The notes beneath the pieces are model-generated. The model was not told the origin of the DNA. It ran no database searches and was given only the letters and a program-made list of their open reading frames with translations. From the NCBI GenBank assembly GCA_049999805.1, contig JBNGIO010006230.1:122298-186297 (forward strand): a stretch of 64,000 nt of DNA. Direction: 5' to 3'. How positions within the stretch are numbered: the first letter of the stretch is position 1; every line of letters starts with the position of its first letter. This DNA is from Folioceros fuciformis. Its lineage: Eukaryota > Anthocerotophyta > Anthocerotopsida > Anthocerotales. This document shows positions 1-10,846 of this stretch, piece by piece. A program made the position numbers and the translations under genes.

Positions 1-559
1 TGGAATGAACACTAGAATTCCGGTATAATTGGGTTTCTCCTGTTCCCTGGAATATGAGTAGTGGGAATGGGCACTCATGTCATTTTTGGCTCGTCTCGTT
101 CAGGTGATTCTATCAGATGCGATACTTAAGCTCAAGCCAGACTTTTTCTGGCTGGGTGGCGGGGAAGTGGACCTCAAACTTGGTATCAGAACCGGTGAAT
201 TCGTTAACTTACTGCAACCGTTTGTTGCAGATTGCACATGATTCCAATAATTGTTCAAGTTAGTGCAGCCCTTCTAGAACACAAATACAAAGGGTCTAGA
301 AATAAATGAGGTTCTTCAGCTTTCAATGATCTGCCAAATTGAATAAGCCGGTCCCGACTGCATCACATACCTTCGCTGGAGCATGTGCTAAGAGTGAGAT
401 TGGATTCCAACTTGACCTGTCCAGAGCCATCTCTTACTTGTAGGCTTATAATGGGGTCCCTCTCTTCCCAGTGTACCTACAAGAGCACAACGGTGCCTCC
501 TGTGACTAACATGCTCGAATTCTTAGAGGTACAAAAATCATGCCTTCGAGTAGTCATGG

Positions 560-3391
560 CATTCACATGAAAGAGCCACCGCACCTGGACCATTCCAAAG
601 GATGGGCCGCGTACAAATTCACATTCTTCATGGTCGCGCAACTTGACCGAGTCTCGCCTCCGTACTGCACAAGCAGCAAACTCCTATTAACTTCTAAACG
701 CATGTAACTGACCTGCAGGTGATTAAAAGAGCTCCAAAATGAACTCCATACCATCACATGTCCAGTTCCTGCCTGTACTTGTGGTTAGCCCACTAGCCAT
801 AACCTGCCACAAAGAATATCAGTGCCCGAGAAACTGTCATATGCCGGATTCCATTGCATCTTGGCCTATGTGCCTCCCTGTGCATGCGAAAATTTTCCTA
901 AGCTTACCTGATAAAGTGGGTAAGACGCATCTATCCCCTTATAGTAAGGAGAATATGCATGTTCACCCGGCCTCAGCACCTGTTCAGTCAAGATACACGA
1001 ACAATAAGCGCAGCTGAGGAATTACGTTGCTGAAGCACACTTGTGTACCAGCGTCCTACCTTGATATCTGAGTAATGAAAATCTCCGGTAAGTACGGCTA
1101 CACATCCACTTGTTCTAGTCAGTAAGTGCAAAAGTTGTAATTGCGCAGGCTTGTAACACTCCCAGTCATCACTGGAGCAGCGGCACTCAACTCCAGTCTT
1201 CCCTTCTTCATCCAGATCTCCACAGACCTGGCTCAACCCTTTCATTATCAGACTCATCCTGTAGAGCTCCAGATCGTTTGCCAAGACAAAAACACATGGA
1301 TACTACCTTCTTATCGGGATTCCCAATGAGAACTGAGCTCGACACAATCAACTTGATGGCAGCATTGGACTCCTCCAGGGCACCCTCTAGCCACAATCGT
1401 TGCTCTCGGCCTAGAACCTGCTTGCATGTCACCCGATCTTTCAATTAATGAGCCAATGCTCTCCACATGCGAGACCTGATAGTTTGACAAATACTCCTCA
1501 CAAACCTCACAGAATGGAGACTCCACGCGTCCATCCACGAGCTCTGCACCTGTCGCCTCCCTTAGCTGACCATCAGGATCCACAGCAAGAGGACGGGTAC
1601 CAAAGTCGGTAGAAGTTGGATCACAAGCTTCTGCCCACATTGGACTGCCCTTGTTGTTTTCCTGCATACACCACCCTTGCAATTCATTCAAACACCTCAG
1701 GACAGATGCAGCAGAATTGGAAGCATTGGAACATACATCCTGCCCATGCAAAAGCAGAAGTCCAGAAGCAAAAGGCTGGCGGAAGTCGATTACCATAGAA
1801 AATTTTATCATCCTTGTCGCAGCAAGAGCCAGTGCCTAAATCCCCTGCATGTAGAAAATCCAAACACCTGCGATGCTAATCGTCTGTCAGTTCGGATGTT
1901 GTAGACTTCAATCCTATGGTAATCAAAACCAGTAAGCTGCGAGGGTTAAGATCAGCACTGAATACGGACCAGGCATACTTGGGACTGGCAACATTTGTTA
2001 AAACAAGCTTTTCACAATAATCTCGCCGCATGTGGCACGGAAGAGGATCACGGTTGTAGCGCTCATCCAGCAGAAAGATGTCGATCTCACGCCCTCTTTT
2101 CCCCTCATTCAGTGTGTACTGTGGAAAAACAAGGAGAAGTAGTGAGACAAGGCGCAAGAGGATGTTCGCTCTCAGTGGGACAGAATCCAAGTACTGCACT
2201 AACTGCTTCTTCAGATGGCAGGAGATATAAAGTAAGAACCTTCCACTCAATACCACGCCCACTGTTGCGGCGGGCACTGCTTGCTGGCTCGCCAACAGCA
2301 TCCAAGAAAATATTCTTGATGCTGTCTTTGTGGGGCAGCCTCTTATTCCCATTGTTCCTGAGCTCAAGTAGAAGATATGTTACTTCAAGAAAGAGGACGA
2401 CAACTTTGTGAGGTTGATACTGAAGCCGTGCCCTTCACCCACCAGCTAAAATCATGATCATCATATGTCCCAAATATTCTCCTCGGACACACAGAGGGGT
2501 CAGGACCTGTAGGTGGATGCAGACCCTTTGACCGGTGTCCAGGACACATGAAAGCCAAGAACTGCATCACAAACGCACAACATTACCTACACATTGAGTT
2601 ATGTCCTTCCAGAAACAATTCAGAAACGCAGCAGGTCGCTCTACCTCCCGATCACAACCTGGGGGGGCAGCAGGGGTTGTAATGCACGGGACTTACCTGG
2701 GCGTAGTCAGGGTTGGCGAGCTGAGCTTGCACACGGCTCAAGGCATGGTCCATGTCACCTGTACCAGACGCAAAGTCGTACCCAAGTCAAGCATTGAGCA
2801 TGGCGTAACGATACAATCTGCTGAGTCCCTTCTAGTAGAGAAGGCTCCAGGTTTCGGAACAAGAACCTGCCATGCAAGAATAAGGAGCTTGATGAAGCCA
2901 ATCATTGGTGCAATCACATTCCTTGTGTCCTGATAGGGAATCACAATTCACTCGAGGCTCATCCATGTACGCCATATCTCCTAGCCTGCGAACGCAAAGC
3001 CAAAATTTTCTGGACTTTCCAACGAGCTACAATTCCAGGAAGAACTACCACGCGGACTGGCTGCAAACAAAGTAACCAACATCGCAGAAGCTAACCATAT
3101 CCATGCATCGGGTTCGCTGGGAATAACTCCATTAGTCCAAACCGGCTGTGGCTGGTAGTCATAGGCCGTACAGGACCCAAATGCTATCTTGGACACCAAC
3201 TTCGGCGGAACAGAATTGAAAATCTGGGAAACCTCCAGCCGCTCCAGAAGCGCAACACTCCAAATTGAGATGGCGGCCGAGCCGAGAGACAGGATACCCA
3301 TACACACCAAAAGCGCGGTCTTCCAGCGTATCTGCAGCCAATGAGCCGCCCCGTCCCGCAGCGTGCCAACCTGCCCCGACGTGAGCAGCAT
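560..3391 (-). CDS. PhoD-like metallophosphatase, membrane-anchored, multi-exon
   Basis: Likely a PhoD/calcineurin-like phosphomonoesterase or phosphodiesterase. The first exon (ATG at 3391) has a hydrophobic signal-anchor segment near residues 25-50, then KIAFGSCTAYDYQPQPVW and DAWIWL. The next exon, near 2985, continues with GDMAYMDEPRVNC, the expected metal-binding GD step. Later exons give GTYDDHDFSWW (near 2460), DIFLLDERYNRDPLPC (near 2080), a GWC...FGTRPL block (1570-1700) and VLTGDFHYSDIK (near 1080), the C-terminal GD/H site. A last recognisable exon near 590-690 reads ECEFVRGPSFGMVQV. Motif order matches plant PhoD-type proteins. The N-terminus suggests insertion into the endomembrane system with a lumenal or outer catalytic domain. 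Exons are small, and the 3' end below about 600 is uncertain because the tail is not conserved. Family assignment is strong; substrate is unknown. Confidence 0.85.
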
Positions 3392-3971
3392 GAACCCAGC
3401 GGGAGTTGTGAATCAGCTTCGGTATCGTGCTTTAGAAATTTGCATCACCGCACCTTGCGTCTAATGCCTCGCCGCCGGCTTGTTCCCAGAGGCTCCTGAG
3501 AGTCGGCCCAGCTCTCCGGCTCCAGCAACTCCAAATCCTCCAAATCTGGCCCACCATTCCTCTTCCTGTCCATCTCCACAGACCGGAAGTCCAAGACGAT
3601 TAACACGCTGCTCCACTATCGCCCGCTACTGCACCTTCCCACGGCCATGAACCACATTACAACATGCTCGGCATCTGCCTCGTGCAGCCTCTCTTCACGA
3701 CTACGTCACTCCACGTTTTCTTCCATAACACTTCCTCCACCTTGACGGGTTAGTACGAAGGAGCACAAGACTCAGAGGAGAACAGGACTCTTAAGATTGC
3801 TTATATTTCATAATAAAACACTCACAGTCAATGATTGTAGGTCATGCACTGCCAGTTTCGGGTCCATGGCGGTACTAAGACAATGTTAAATAAGATTAAG
3901 GCAAATAAGATTAAGGCGGTTCTCGGAACCGAGAGAAGAGTCGGGCTTAGAAACACAGGCAGGGGACACTT
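3392..3971. other. Intergenic: upstream of PhoD-like gene, downstream of the 837-codon ORF
   Basis: This stretch of about 580 bases separates two minus-strand genes. It should hold the promoter and 5' UTR of the PhoD-like gene and the 3' UTR of the upstream gene. I see no conserved coding frame and no obvious element. Confidence 0.5.
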
Positions 3972-6485
3972 CTACTTCTTCCTCTTGGAGCGCCTCAGGA
4001 GTTTCTTGGACAAAGTTTTACTGATAGTTAGAACCGTAGGACCCATACAATCGGAGGGCTGGGAAGGTTTGAAAATGTCCTTGGGTCTGTTGGTGCACCT
4101 CAGCTCGCTACTGCTAACAGGTCGAGTGAGCTCCTCCACGAGCAGAGGGTCTCGATTTCGTAGGCTCACTGGCGGGAACACTCTCAGCCAGTGACCAGCC
4201 TGATGGCCGCCTGCATCCGGCACCAGCTGCCTCTTGGCCAGGTAGAGGATCTCCATTGACAGCCTCTCGCCGAAGGACAAGTGGGTGTGCGCAGAACCCA
4301 GGAAGTCTCCTTGCAGACTCCTCATCTGTTCCACGTAGTCCCATAGGCAGGCTACAAGCTGAGACAAGAACTGGGGTTCGTGAATCTGCCCGCCTTTAGG
4401 AAACTTCCTGAAGTAGGCTAGCACATGGAGGAGCATCCTGCGGGTAGGTGCATCGGGCACGGGGTTCTCCGCCAACTTGAGAAGCGCAGACATAACAGTG
4501 GCCACACCCCGGTGACGGTTGCTGTGGCCGGAGTTGGAGTCCACCATCCCTGACTCTCTGTCGCTTCCAAACACCTCCCGGAAATGCTGGCCGCGGCGGT
4601 CCTTGACCGTCTGAGCGATTCCCTGTTTCACACCCTCGTCCGGAGCAAGCAGGTAGTCTTGGATCTCTTCCGGGTGGATGAACGCAGTCCCGCATGAACC
4701 ACAACACACTACAGCAGGGCCCCGCATGTGGGCCGGTGAGAAGCATGGGACAATTTCCCTGTGCACGTCGTCCTCAATGCTGTGAACATGCTGGTGCCGC
4801 TGAGCCAAGAGCTTCTCCACCTCCTTCGCCTCCACTCCCCTTGGAAAGGCAAACGCGAGCCAAAGCAGAGGATGCTTCACAGCCAGGCGACGGATAAAGG
4901 CCTCGGTGCAGGGCGGCGAGTGAAGTTCTGTCAGAAAGCAGTACATCAACAGCGTCACCATCTCCAACGAAATCCGAGCAGACTCCAGGGACTTGAGCAC
5001 AGAGTTGAAATTCTTTCCAAAGATGGTGGCAAGGAACTTAGAACCAGCCAGGGAGGAGATAACTCTTCCGGTCCCCTTCACCGGGAAGCCTTGAACCTCA
5101 AACAGGTCAGCCTCCAGCAGTCGAAGGAGCAGTTCAACCTCATACCCACGGAGGCGCTGCCTGTCGGAGCACCATCTCCGGACACGGGAGACGATAGTTT
5201 TGAACAGCTCCCTGTTTACAACGTCGTTCACCGCTTGGGCCGATCCCACAGCGCCGTTCCTGATTCCCAACCGGCCCAGGCAAGAAATGGAGGTCAAGCT
5301 CTTGCTGCGGAGCGGAACAAGAAGGCCCTCCAAATCCGCAAATCCAGGCAACTCTCTCCCGACGGGTACGCCTGCGCCCTGGAAGACATCCGAAATGGCG
5401 AGACACATGGGCTTGCCCCGCTTACCACGTCCTTCGAAGTTGGCCCGCAAGTGCGGGAAGAATTCCTTCTCCAGGAAATCCAGCGCCGGCGCTAGTGTTC
5501 TTCCCTCCTGGCGTGCGGTATCGAAGACAGCCAGGAGTGCCTGCCACTCTATGCCCAATCGTTTGCCTCCAAACAGCCAGCAGCTGGCGTTGGAGGCCAG
5601 CCGCGCCAAATTCACTCTGCTGAACTTCACTACAGGGAAGAAGGTGGCAACCTGCTGGCGAGTGTAGGGACAAAGAGCCCGCCCGGACACAAGGAACGAG
5701 GCGCAGCAGATGCAAAGAGATGTCGCTGGGAGGAAACGTGCGTTGGAAGGTCCCATAGAGAAGGCATCGTTCAAAAACGAATCCTGGGTGTTCGTAGCAA
5801 GCTCTCCTGCAGGGATTTGGCAGGCCAGCAGCGCCTGAGCCCGTGTCTCAGCGCACAGGTCACAATCCACTTCGAACGCTCCCTGTAAGTCCCAGGCCTC
5901 CTCCTGACCAGACAAATGTTCCACGGATAATCTGGCTCTCTGTGCTCTGTTGGACCCCTTGGATCCGACAGATGTGCGTCTACTGTCCCATCGCGATATC
6001 CAAGCTGCCAGTCCGTTGTAGCGGAAAGTCACAGGCCTGGTGGCCTCCAGCGTCGCCCGCCGCCGGGAGTCTTCGTGCTGAAATAATTGTTGGGTGATTC
6101 CAGCTAGCTCCTTCTGCATTGGCGTTCGTAGCTGAACGTCCTGTTCCTGCAGCAAGAGCTGATACAGTTCATCGGCTCTACATCTCAGTTGCAGAATTCC
6201 CTCATAAGCCTCCGACGAGCCCCTATCTACATCATCCTGAATTTTTTCTATGGCGCGCTTGTACCACACCGCAAGAGAATCTCTTAACCTCCTACAGCTA
6301 GCAGGGGTGGGAGGAACAACACCTCGTTCCACGAACCCCACATAGTTCTCTATCCCGTCTATATCAGGTAAGGCGCTCGTATCCTCCGCCGCCAATTTAG
6401 ACCTCAACACATCCGTCAATTGAGTCGGCTCCGAAGAATCCCTGTTGCGTAAATTTCCATCGACACTGATCAGCGGGGGCAGCAT
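3972..6485 (-). CDS. Unrecognised intronless 837-codon ORF, Cys-motif protein
   Basis: A long open frame of 837 codons on the minus strand, uninterrupted although most neighbours carry many introns. I do not recognise a family. Visible features are an N-terminal charged, probably helical region, several Cys pairs that could bind zinc (CDLC near residue 210, CICC near 255, CCGSC near 605), a largely helical middle and a basic C-terminus (KKLLRRSKRKK) resembling a nuclear localisation signal. The composition is ordinary for a globular protein and a frame this long is unlikely by chance. The start is uncertain: the frame stays open about 20 codons upstream of 6485 (reading SWRDLLAWLLDRNLSKI) before an in-frame stop, so a spliced 5' exon is possible. 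It could be a retroposed gene copy, a single-exon lineage-specific gene, or a conserved plant protein of unknown function. Confidence 0.7.
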   Translation of the reverse strand: MLPPLISVDGNLRNRDSSEPTQLTDVLRSKLAAEDTSALPDIDGIENYVGFVERGVVPPTPASCRRLRDSLAVWYKRAIEKIQDDVDRGSSEAYEGILQLRCRADELYQLLLQEQDVQLRTPMQKELAGITQQLFQHEDSRRRATLEATRPVTFRYNGLAAWISRWDSRRTSVGSKGSNRAQRARLSVEHLSGQEEAWDLQGAFEVDCDLCAETRAQALLACQIPAGELATNTQDSFLNDAFSMGPSNARFLPATSLCICCASFLVSGRALCPYTRQQVATFFPVVKFSRVNLARLASNASCWLFGGKRLGIEWQALLAVFDTARQEGRTLAPALDFLEKEFFPHLRANFEGRGKRGKPMCLAISDVFQGAGVPVGRELPGFADLEGLLVPLRSKSLTSISCLGRLGIRNGAVGSAQAVNDVVNRELFKTIVSRVRRWCSDRQRLRGYEVELLLRLLEADLFEVQGFPVKGTGRVISSLAGSKFLATIFGKNFNSVLKSLESARISLEMVTLLMYCFLTELHSPPCTEAFIRRLAVKHPLLWLAFAFPRGVEAKEVEKLLAQRHQHVHSIEDDVHREIVPCFSPAHMRGPAVVCCGSCGTAFIHPEEIQDYLLAPDEGVKQGIAQTVKDRRGQHFREVFGSDRESGMVDSNSGHSNRHRGVATVMSALLKLAENPVPDAPTRRMLLHVLAYFRKFPKGGQIHEPQFLSQLVACLWDYVEQMRSLQGDFLGSAHTHLSFGERLSMEILYLAKRQLVPDAGGHQAGHWLRVFPPVSLRNRDPLLVEELTRPVSSSELRCTNRPKDIFKPSQPSDCMGPTVLTISKTLSKKLLRRSKRKK

Positions 6486-7470
6486 TATTTTGGACAGGTT
6501 CCGATCAAGGAGCCAAGCCAGAAGATCCCTCCAAGAGAATTGACGAAGCGAGGATCAGGGAGGGCAGTATCCAGTAGAGAACCAGCACCTACTGCTTCAT
6601 CAGGGGATGGATGGTGGTGCGGTCCCAGTGATACCTCCACAACCACCTCAAGACACAGTACATAAATGAAGCATCTACGAGCAGATTCAAATCTGCTGGC
6701 CCTCTCCCAACGCCGCCCGTAAACGGACAAAGCATTTGACCAAGCCTGATTAAGTCACAGATGCCTCTAACGATTCACCTTCCTGTCCGTGGGGACAACA
6801 GAAGTCTTACACGCAATAATAACACGAAACATGCGAGCGAGAGGGGAGAAGTACCAACCGGCGCCGCGCCATACCCTCCCCACAGTTCCAAGGCGGACCA
6901 CACCATCTCCAGCCCAACGTAGTCTAGCACGTTGGCGATCTGGTGAGTATGGATCCGACGTCGTCTGTCTGTAGCCTCGTCCCACCCTCCGAAACCAAGG
7001 CAGACTCATGCTTCTCAGAATTGGTCTTGTGAAGTGCAAATTCCGAACCAATAGTTACAGCCAAAACAAAAGCCACCAGTATCCATTGACGCCGTAACCG
7101 ATGTCGATCCGTCATCATCGTCCACTCACACACTACTACCTGCAGACAGGCTCCAAAGGCGTAAGGATCCCAACCGTCTCCATTGCAGGTCAGTCTTCCC
7201 ACAAGCACAGAATCATGGATACAAAAAAAGGAAGCGGTCGGCTGCATATCAAGTAGGGTATGTGGGGGATTCCGACACGGGCAACCATGGAGGAACAGAG
7301 CAGGAAATAACCTTTGCCGGTGACAAAAACCCATGGCCGGTGGGTCAACAAAACCTTGGTTGTCATCACCCCCAACATCACCGAAACATAACCATTGCGT
7401 CGCAATAGAATCAATTACCCAAAAGCAAAGGATGGACCCCAGCCAGTCCCTCCACTAGAAAAACGCCCCT
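6486..7470. other. Intergenic with possible 5' exons of the 837-codon ORF
   Basis: Almost 1 kb between two minus-strand genes. On the minus strand an 81-codon frame at 6485-6730 ends with a TAA that overlaps the ATG of the large ORF (TAATG). A second short frame starting near 7115 encodes a hydrophobic stretch (WILVAFVLAVTIGSEFAL) after a basic N-terminus. Either could be a 5' exon, an upstream ORF or chance. I find no family match. Confidence 0.35.
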
Positions 7471-9123
7471 TCATTCAGGCCACTCATGGGATGCACCATT
7501 CTCATCGTGGACTGCACCATTCTCGTTCTGCAAGGCAGAATCACTGTCCCCTGCGCCATCTGAAGCAGAGGCTGCGGCAGGGAAGAAGTCCGCAGCTGGA
7601 AAGAGCTGGTGAAAGATACTCTCCGTAGCAATCACAACGTCGCCGTAGTGGACACTCTGGTCCGGCATGGGGCAGACAGCGACCTGACCATTTAGCAATG
7701 CCTCGCACCCTCTCCCACCCCCAACTGCACCGAAGAAGAAAGCGGACCACAGCACTTTGGGCCTGTCACTGCCACCCTCACCAGACAGCAAAGCCCGGGC
7801 AGCTGCGACCAGAACATCCTCAGCATCATCCCCTTCCCACGCAGTCGACAAATACACCGCAAACCGGTCCTGCGGACAAATAGACACCCCGCCTCCCAAC
7901 TGCAAAGCGTACACAGGACGGGAGAACCCACTCCGCACAGAACCAGGAGGAAAAACCACCAACACATTGGTCTGGCCGTCCTTCAAAGTCGCATCCGTCA
8001 CAAAAACCAGCCTAGCCACCTTCCCCGCCCTGACGCCTGCCCCGACAGCCCTTCCTTCATCCGAAAGAGCCTCAGCAAGCTCGCCCTCCACCTCCACAGG
8101 CAGGTGCGGCCGCCCCGCTACCAGCGTCCGGCTGAAGAGCAGTTGCCCGGCCCGGGTGCGGACTCCCTTGTAAACCTCAGTCTGCCTGTCCACCAGCAAC
8201 GCATCAACAGGCCGCCGGAGCACGTATAACGCGCCCTTCACAGCCGCGCATCTGCAGAACGCCTGCGGTAGCTCCCCCTGCCCGTAGAGCGGGTAGATGA
8301 ATGCGCCGGGCGCGTTGGTAAACCTTCCTACGGACGCACGATACACCGCCAGACGCTGCAGCCCGTCGCGCGACGAGAGCTTCTCCCCGCCTGCCTCCTC
8401 CTGGTCGCTCTCCGCGAACGCAAACGCATACAGCACCATGGCCTGGAGCGAGGCCGGAAGCCGCTGCTTCCGCAGCAATTCCACGAATGGGCCATCCAGA
8501 TCCTCCTCTGCAAACCCAGCTCCCCCCTGGCCCGTCACCAGCTTCAAAAACCGCATGAGCAGACGCTTCTCAACCAGGCTCAGCGACTGATCCTGGAAAA
8601 CCTCAGCCTGCGAGGCCGGTACCGTGACCAGGCCCCCCGGTGTCCAGAGGTAAGACCTCTCCACCGCCTTGAACTCTAGGTAACTGGTCGCGCCTGCTCG
8701 CAGCATCAGGTCCACCAACGGCCCTGCGGAGAAGGCCAGCTTCGGCCCTGCCAGATCCAGGTTGTACGCACTCAGCCTTCCCAGCTCCGGGGCCCCTGCC
8801 CCGGCCTCTCCTCCATCGTCCAACAATCCAGCCTTGAATCCTGAGAAGGCGCCGGATCCGGCCGTGCTGATCAGCTTCCAGTCTGCCGCCCCTGCGCCAG
8901 CCGTCACGCCGTCCTCTTCTCCGGACACAGCTCCCCCGACGTGCGCCGCCACGGCCTCCGGGGACAGCGAGGCCCAGGCGGAGCCGTACACATCCCCTCC
9001 ATCCAGATGCAACACCGAGAGGCCGGCCGCAGCGGCGGCGGCCGCCAAAATGGATTCCGGCAGCCCCGTGCCGAGCACGATCACGTCAAAGGAGTCGGGG
9101 TGGATCTCCAAGTCGCGCTCCAT
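7471..9123 (-). CDS. REP: Rab escort protein (REP), intronless
   Basis: Rab escort protein of the GDI/REP superfamily. It binds newly made Rab GTPases, presents them to Rab geranylgeranyl transferase and delivers the prenylated Rab to membranes in the cytosol. The N-terminal Rossmann-like block (residues 10-50, FDVIVLGTGLPESILAAA then LHLDGGDVYG) is diagnostic. A second conserved region near residues 280-310 contains FIYPLYGQGELPQAFCR, and the C-terminal domain has DQSVHYGDVVIATESIF. At 550 codons it has the length expected for plant REP. The acidic Ala-rich insert (residues 60-100) and acidic tail are variable regions. It is one exon, unlike most neighbours. The start at 9123 fits the family N-terminus. 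It diverges from the RPH1-like gene with about 180 bp between start codons. Confidence 0.93.
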   Translation of the reverse strand: MERDLEIHPDSFDVIVLGTGLPESILAAAAAAAGLSVLHLDGGDVYGSAWASLSPEAVAAHVGGAVSGEEDGVTAGAGAADWKLISTAGSGAFSGFKAGLLDDGGEAGAGAPELGRLSAYNLDLAGPKLAFSAGPLVDLMLRAGATSYLEFKAVERSYLWTPGGLVTVPASQAEVFQDQSLSLVEKRLLMRFLKLVTGQGGAGFAEEDLDGPFVELLRKQRLPASLQAMVLYAFAFAESDQEEAGGEKLSSRDGLQRLAVYRASVGRFTNAPGAFIYPLYGQGELPQAFCRCAAVKGALYVLRRPVDALLVDRQTEVYKGVRTRAGQLLFSRTLVAGRPHLPVEVEGELAEALSDEGRAVGAGVRAGKVARLVFVTDATLKDGQTNVLVVFPPGSVRSGFSRPVYALQLGGGVSICPQDRFAVYLSTAWEGDDAEDVLVAAARALLSGEGGSDRPKVLWSAFFFGAVGGGRGCEALLNGQVAVCPMPDQSVHYGDVVIATESIFHQLFPAADFFPAAASASDGAGDSDSALQNENGAVHDENGASHEWPE

Positions 9124-9302
9124 GGCAGTGAAGCTGCGAACGCGAGCGCCTGCCCTTCTACCTGGGCTGGGGCCTTAGAGATTGTCCCATGGAGAACGAA
9201 AACGCTTCAAGCTGTTGAAAGAACCGTTTCTTTCCTTCACCTTTCGGCCCTGGAGGTGGAGGAGGAGCCGGAGAAATCGCAGGCAGCAGCAGGGCAGGGA
9301 AG
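9124..9302. promoter_or_regulatory. Short divergent promoter REP / RPH1-like
   Basis: Only about 180 bp separate the REP start codon (9123, minus) from the RPH1-like start codon (9303, plus). This interval must hold both 5' UTRs and core promoters, or the promoters must overlap the genes. This is inferred from gene positions; I identified no specific factor-binding site. Confidence 0.45.
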
Positions 9303-10439
9303 ATGGAGACGGCAAGCGTGACCTTCCAGGGCTTTCGGGGTGGATTGCCTGGGAGCGTGAGGTCGGGCTCCTTCTGCTTTGCAGCCATTCCAGGTCGTTG
9401 CTCCCCCAGGTATGTGCTTGGAGATGAGGTCGGGTCGGGAGGGAATGGGATCCTGCATTCAGCTTTTTGAATGCAGTTGCTCTTTCTTGCAGCTCCTCCT
9501 CACGGGAGATCCAGAAGCTGGAACTATGCTCCCGGATACGATTTAGACGGTCAAGAGAAAGCACGGTGGCGAGGGCCAGCTTGAAGCGAGAGACCGAGCA
9601 GCGTCGAGAAGATGAAGCTGTTTCGGAAAGGGCTACTGGCACGCAACAACCTTCACCTTCGTCATCCTCCGCTCCATCTCTGGACAAAGAACTGGAAAAG
9701 GTTTGGTTCTGGACACTCACCTCCTTGGTTTTGGAGAGAGCGGAACATTGTCTCACCGCTATGCCAATTCCTCGCTCTCCAGGCGGTGCGGAAAACAGCT
9801 GCGACCTTTGCTCCCAGGTCTTCAACAGCTAAGAAGAATCCTGCTACCCCTGGATCCACTCTGTACACTGTGTTCGAGGTCCAGGCCTATGCCTCGATGC
9901 TTGTCGGAGGAGTGCTTTCGTTCAACCTGCTGTTTCCTTCTGATCAACCGGACTTATGGAGGCTAATGGGCATGTGGTCCGTATGGATGTTCAGTGAGTG
10001 GTGCTGCCCTTTTCTGGTTTGACAACCTTCTGTTTGATTTGTTCCTTCCTTCAACGTGTGAGCCCTGAAGATGACAGATGTGAGTCCTCTTCGTCCAAAT
10101 GATGCAGCCATTCCCTCTCTCAGAGCACGAGACTGTTCCAAGAATGAGAAGGAAGCCCTGAATTACTTGTTTCTGGTTGTCCCGGTCATCAACGTGACAC
10201 TCCCAATACTCTGGAAGTCCTTCGCAGCTGTATGGACTGCAGACGTTATCGCCTTTTTCGCCATGTATGCCTGGAAGGTGAGTGGCACTGGAACCTGTAG
10301 CGTTTCATCCTTTTATGTGACACTATTCTTAACAAGACCTGATTGATCCCATCTCGGGCTGTTTGTGTCGGGGATCCAACAGATGCAATGGATAGCGGGC
10401 ACAAGCAGTGCAGACGACTCCTCCTCTGGTCTAGACTAA
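9303..10439 (+). CDS. RPH1-like chloroplast membrane protein, five exons
   Basis: Plant-specific plastid protein resembling RESISTANCE TO PHYTOPHTHORA 1. Five exons join in frame at GT-AG boundaries: 9303-9409, 9493-9700, 9783-9993, 10108-10277 and 10383-10439, giving about 250 residues. The first exon (METASVTFQGFRGG...) is Ser/Arg-rich and looks like a chloroplast transit peptide. The conserved core spans exons 3 and 4, with SLYTVFEV-like, LLFPSDQPDLWRLMGMWS, FTIPSLRARDCSKNEKEAL and SFAAVWTADVIAFFAMYAWK, and carries three or four membrane segments. The short last exon ends in an acidic Ser-rich tail. The family name rests on my memory of the conserved core and the biochemical role is not known to me. 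The exon structure is well supported because all joins keep the frame. Confidence 0.72.
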
Positions 10440-10846
10440 AGATGGTGTATACCAGGGAAAAAAAAAACAGAATTTATGCGCCCAAAATACTGGACAGTGT
10501 TCAATTCCGGACATATCAAGAACATCGTTTGTGGTACAACTTCTAAAATTCTTTCAGTATTACAATGGTCTTATTGCATCGCATGCAAACGACCTTCCCT
10601 GCCAGATAGCAGAAAATCAAAGCGCACACCAAACTCGAACGACAGAGGCGGGATAAGGTGCCGAGCACAAGTCGCAAAAATTGTCGAGTTTGCACTCTAA
10701 ACAGCGGAATAACATACAGGTGACCTTGGAACTACAGCTAGCTAGAAGACCCTGGCTGGTGTTGGAACTCTGGTGTTGGGCACACTTCACTGCCTAGCCG
10801 TTTCCTATACTACTGACAGCCACACTGGCAGGAATAATATCACATA
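10440..10846. other. 3' intergenic, convergent genes
   Basis: About 400 bases between the convergent RPH1-like gene and the Pro/Ser-rich gene. It should hold both 3' UTRs. No coding signal or repeat seen beyond a short A-run near 10460. Confidence 0.5.

Noticed and set aside
4761-5495. 244-codon plus-strand frame
   Set aside because: It lies antisense within the 837-codon ORF, has low-complexity composition and no motif.
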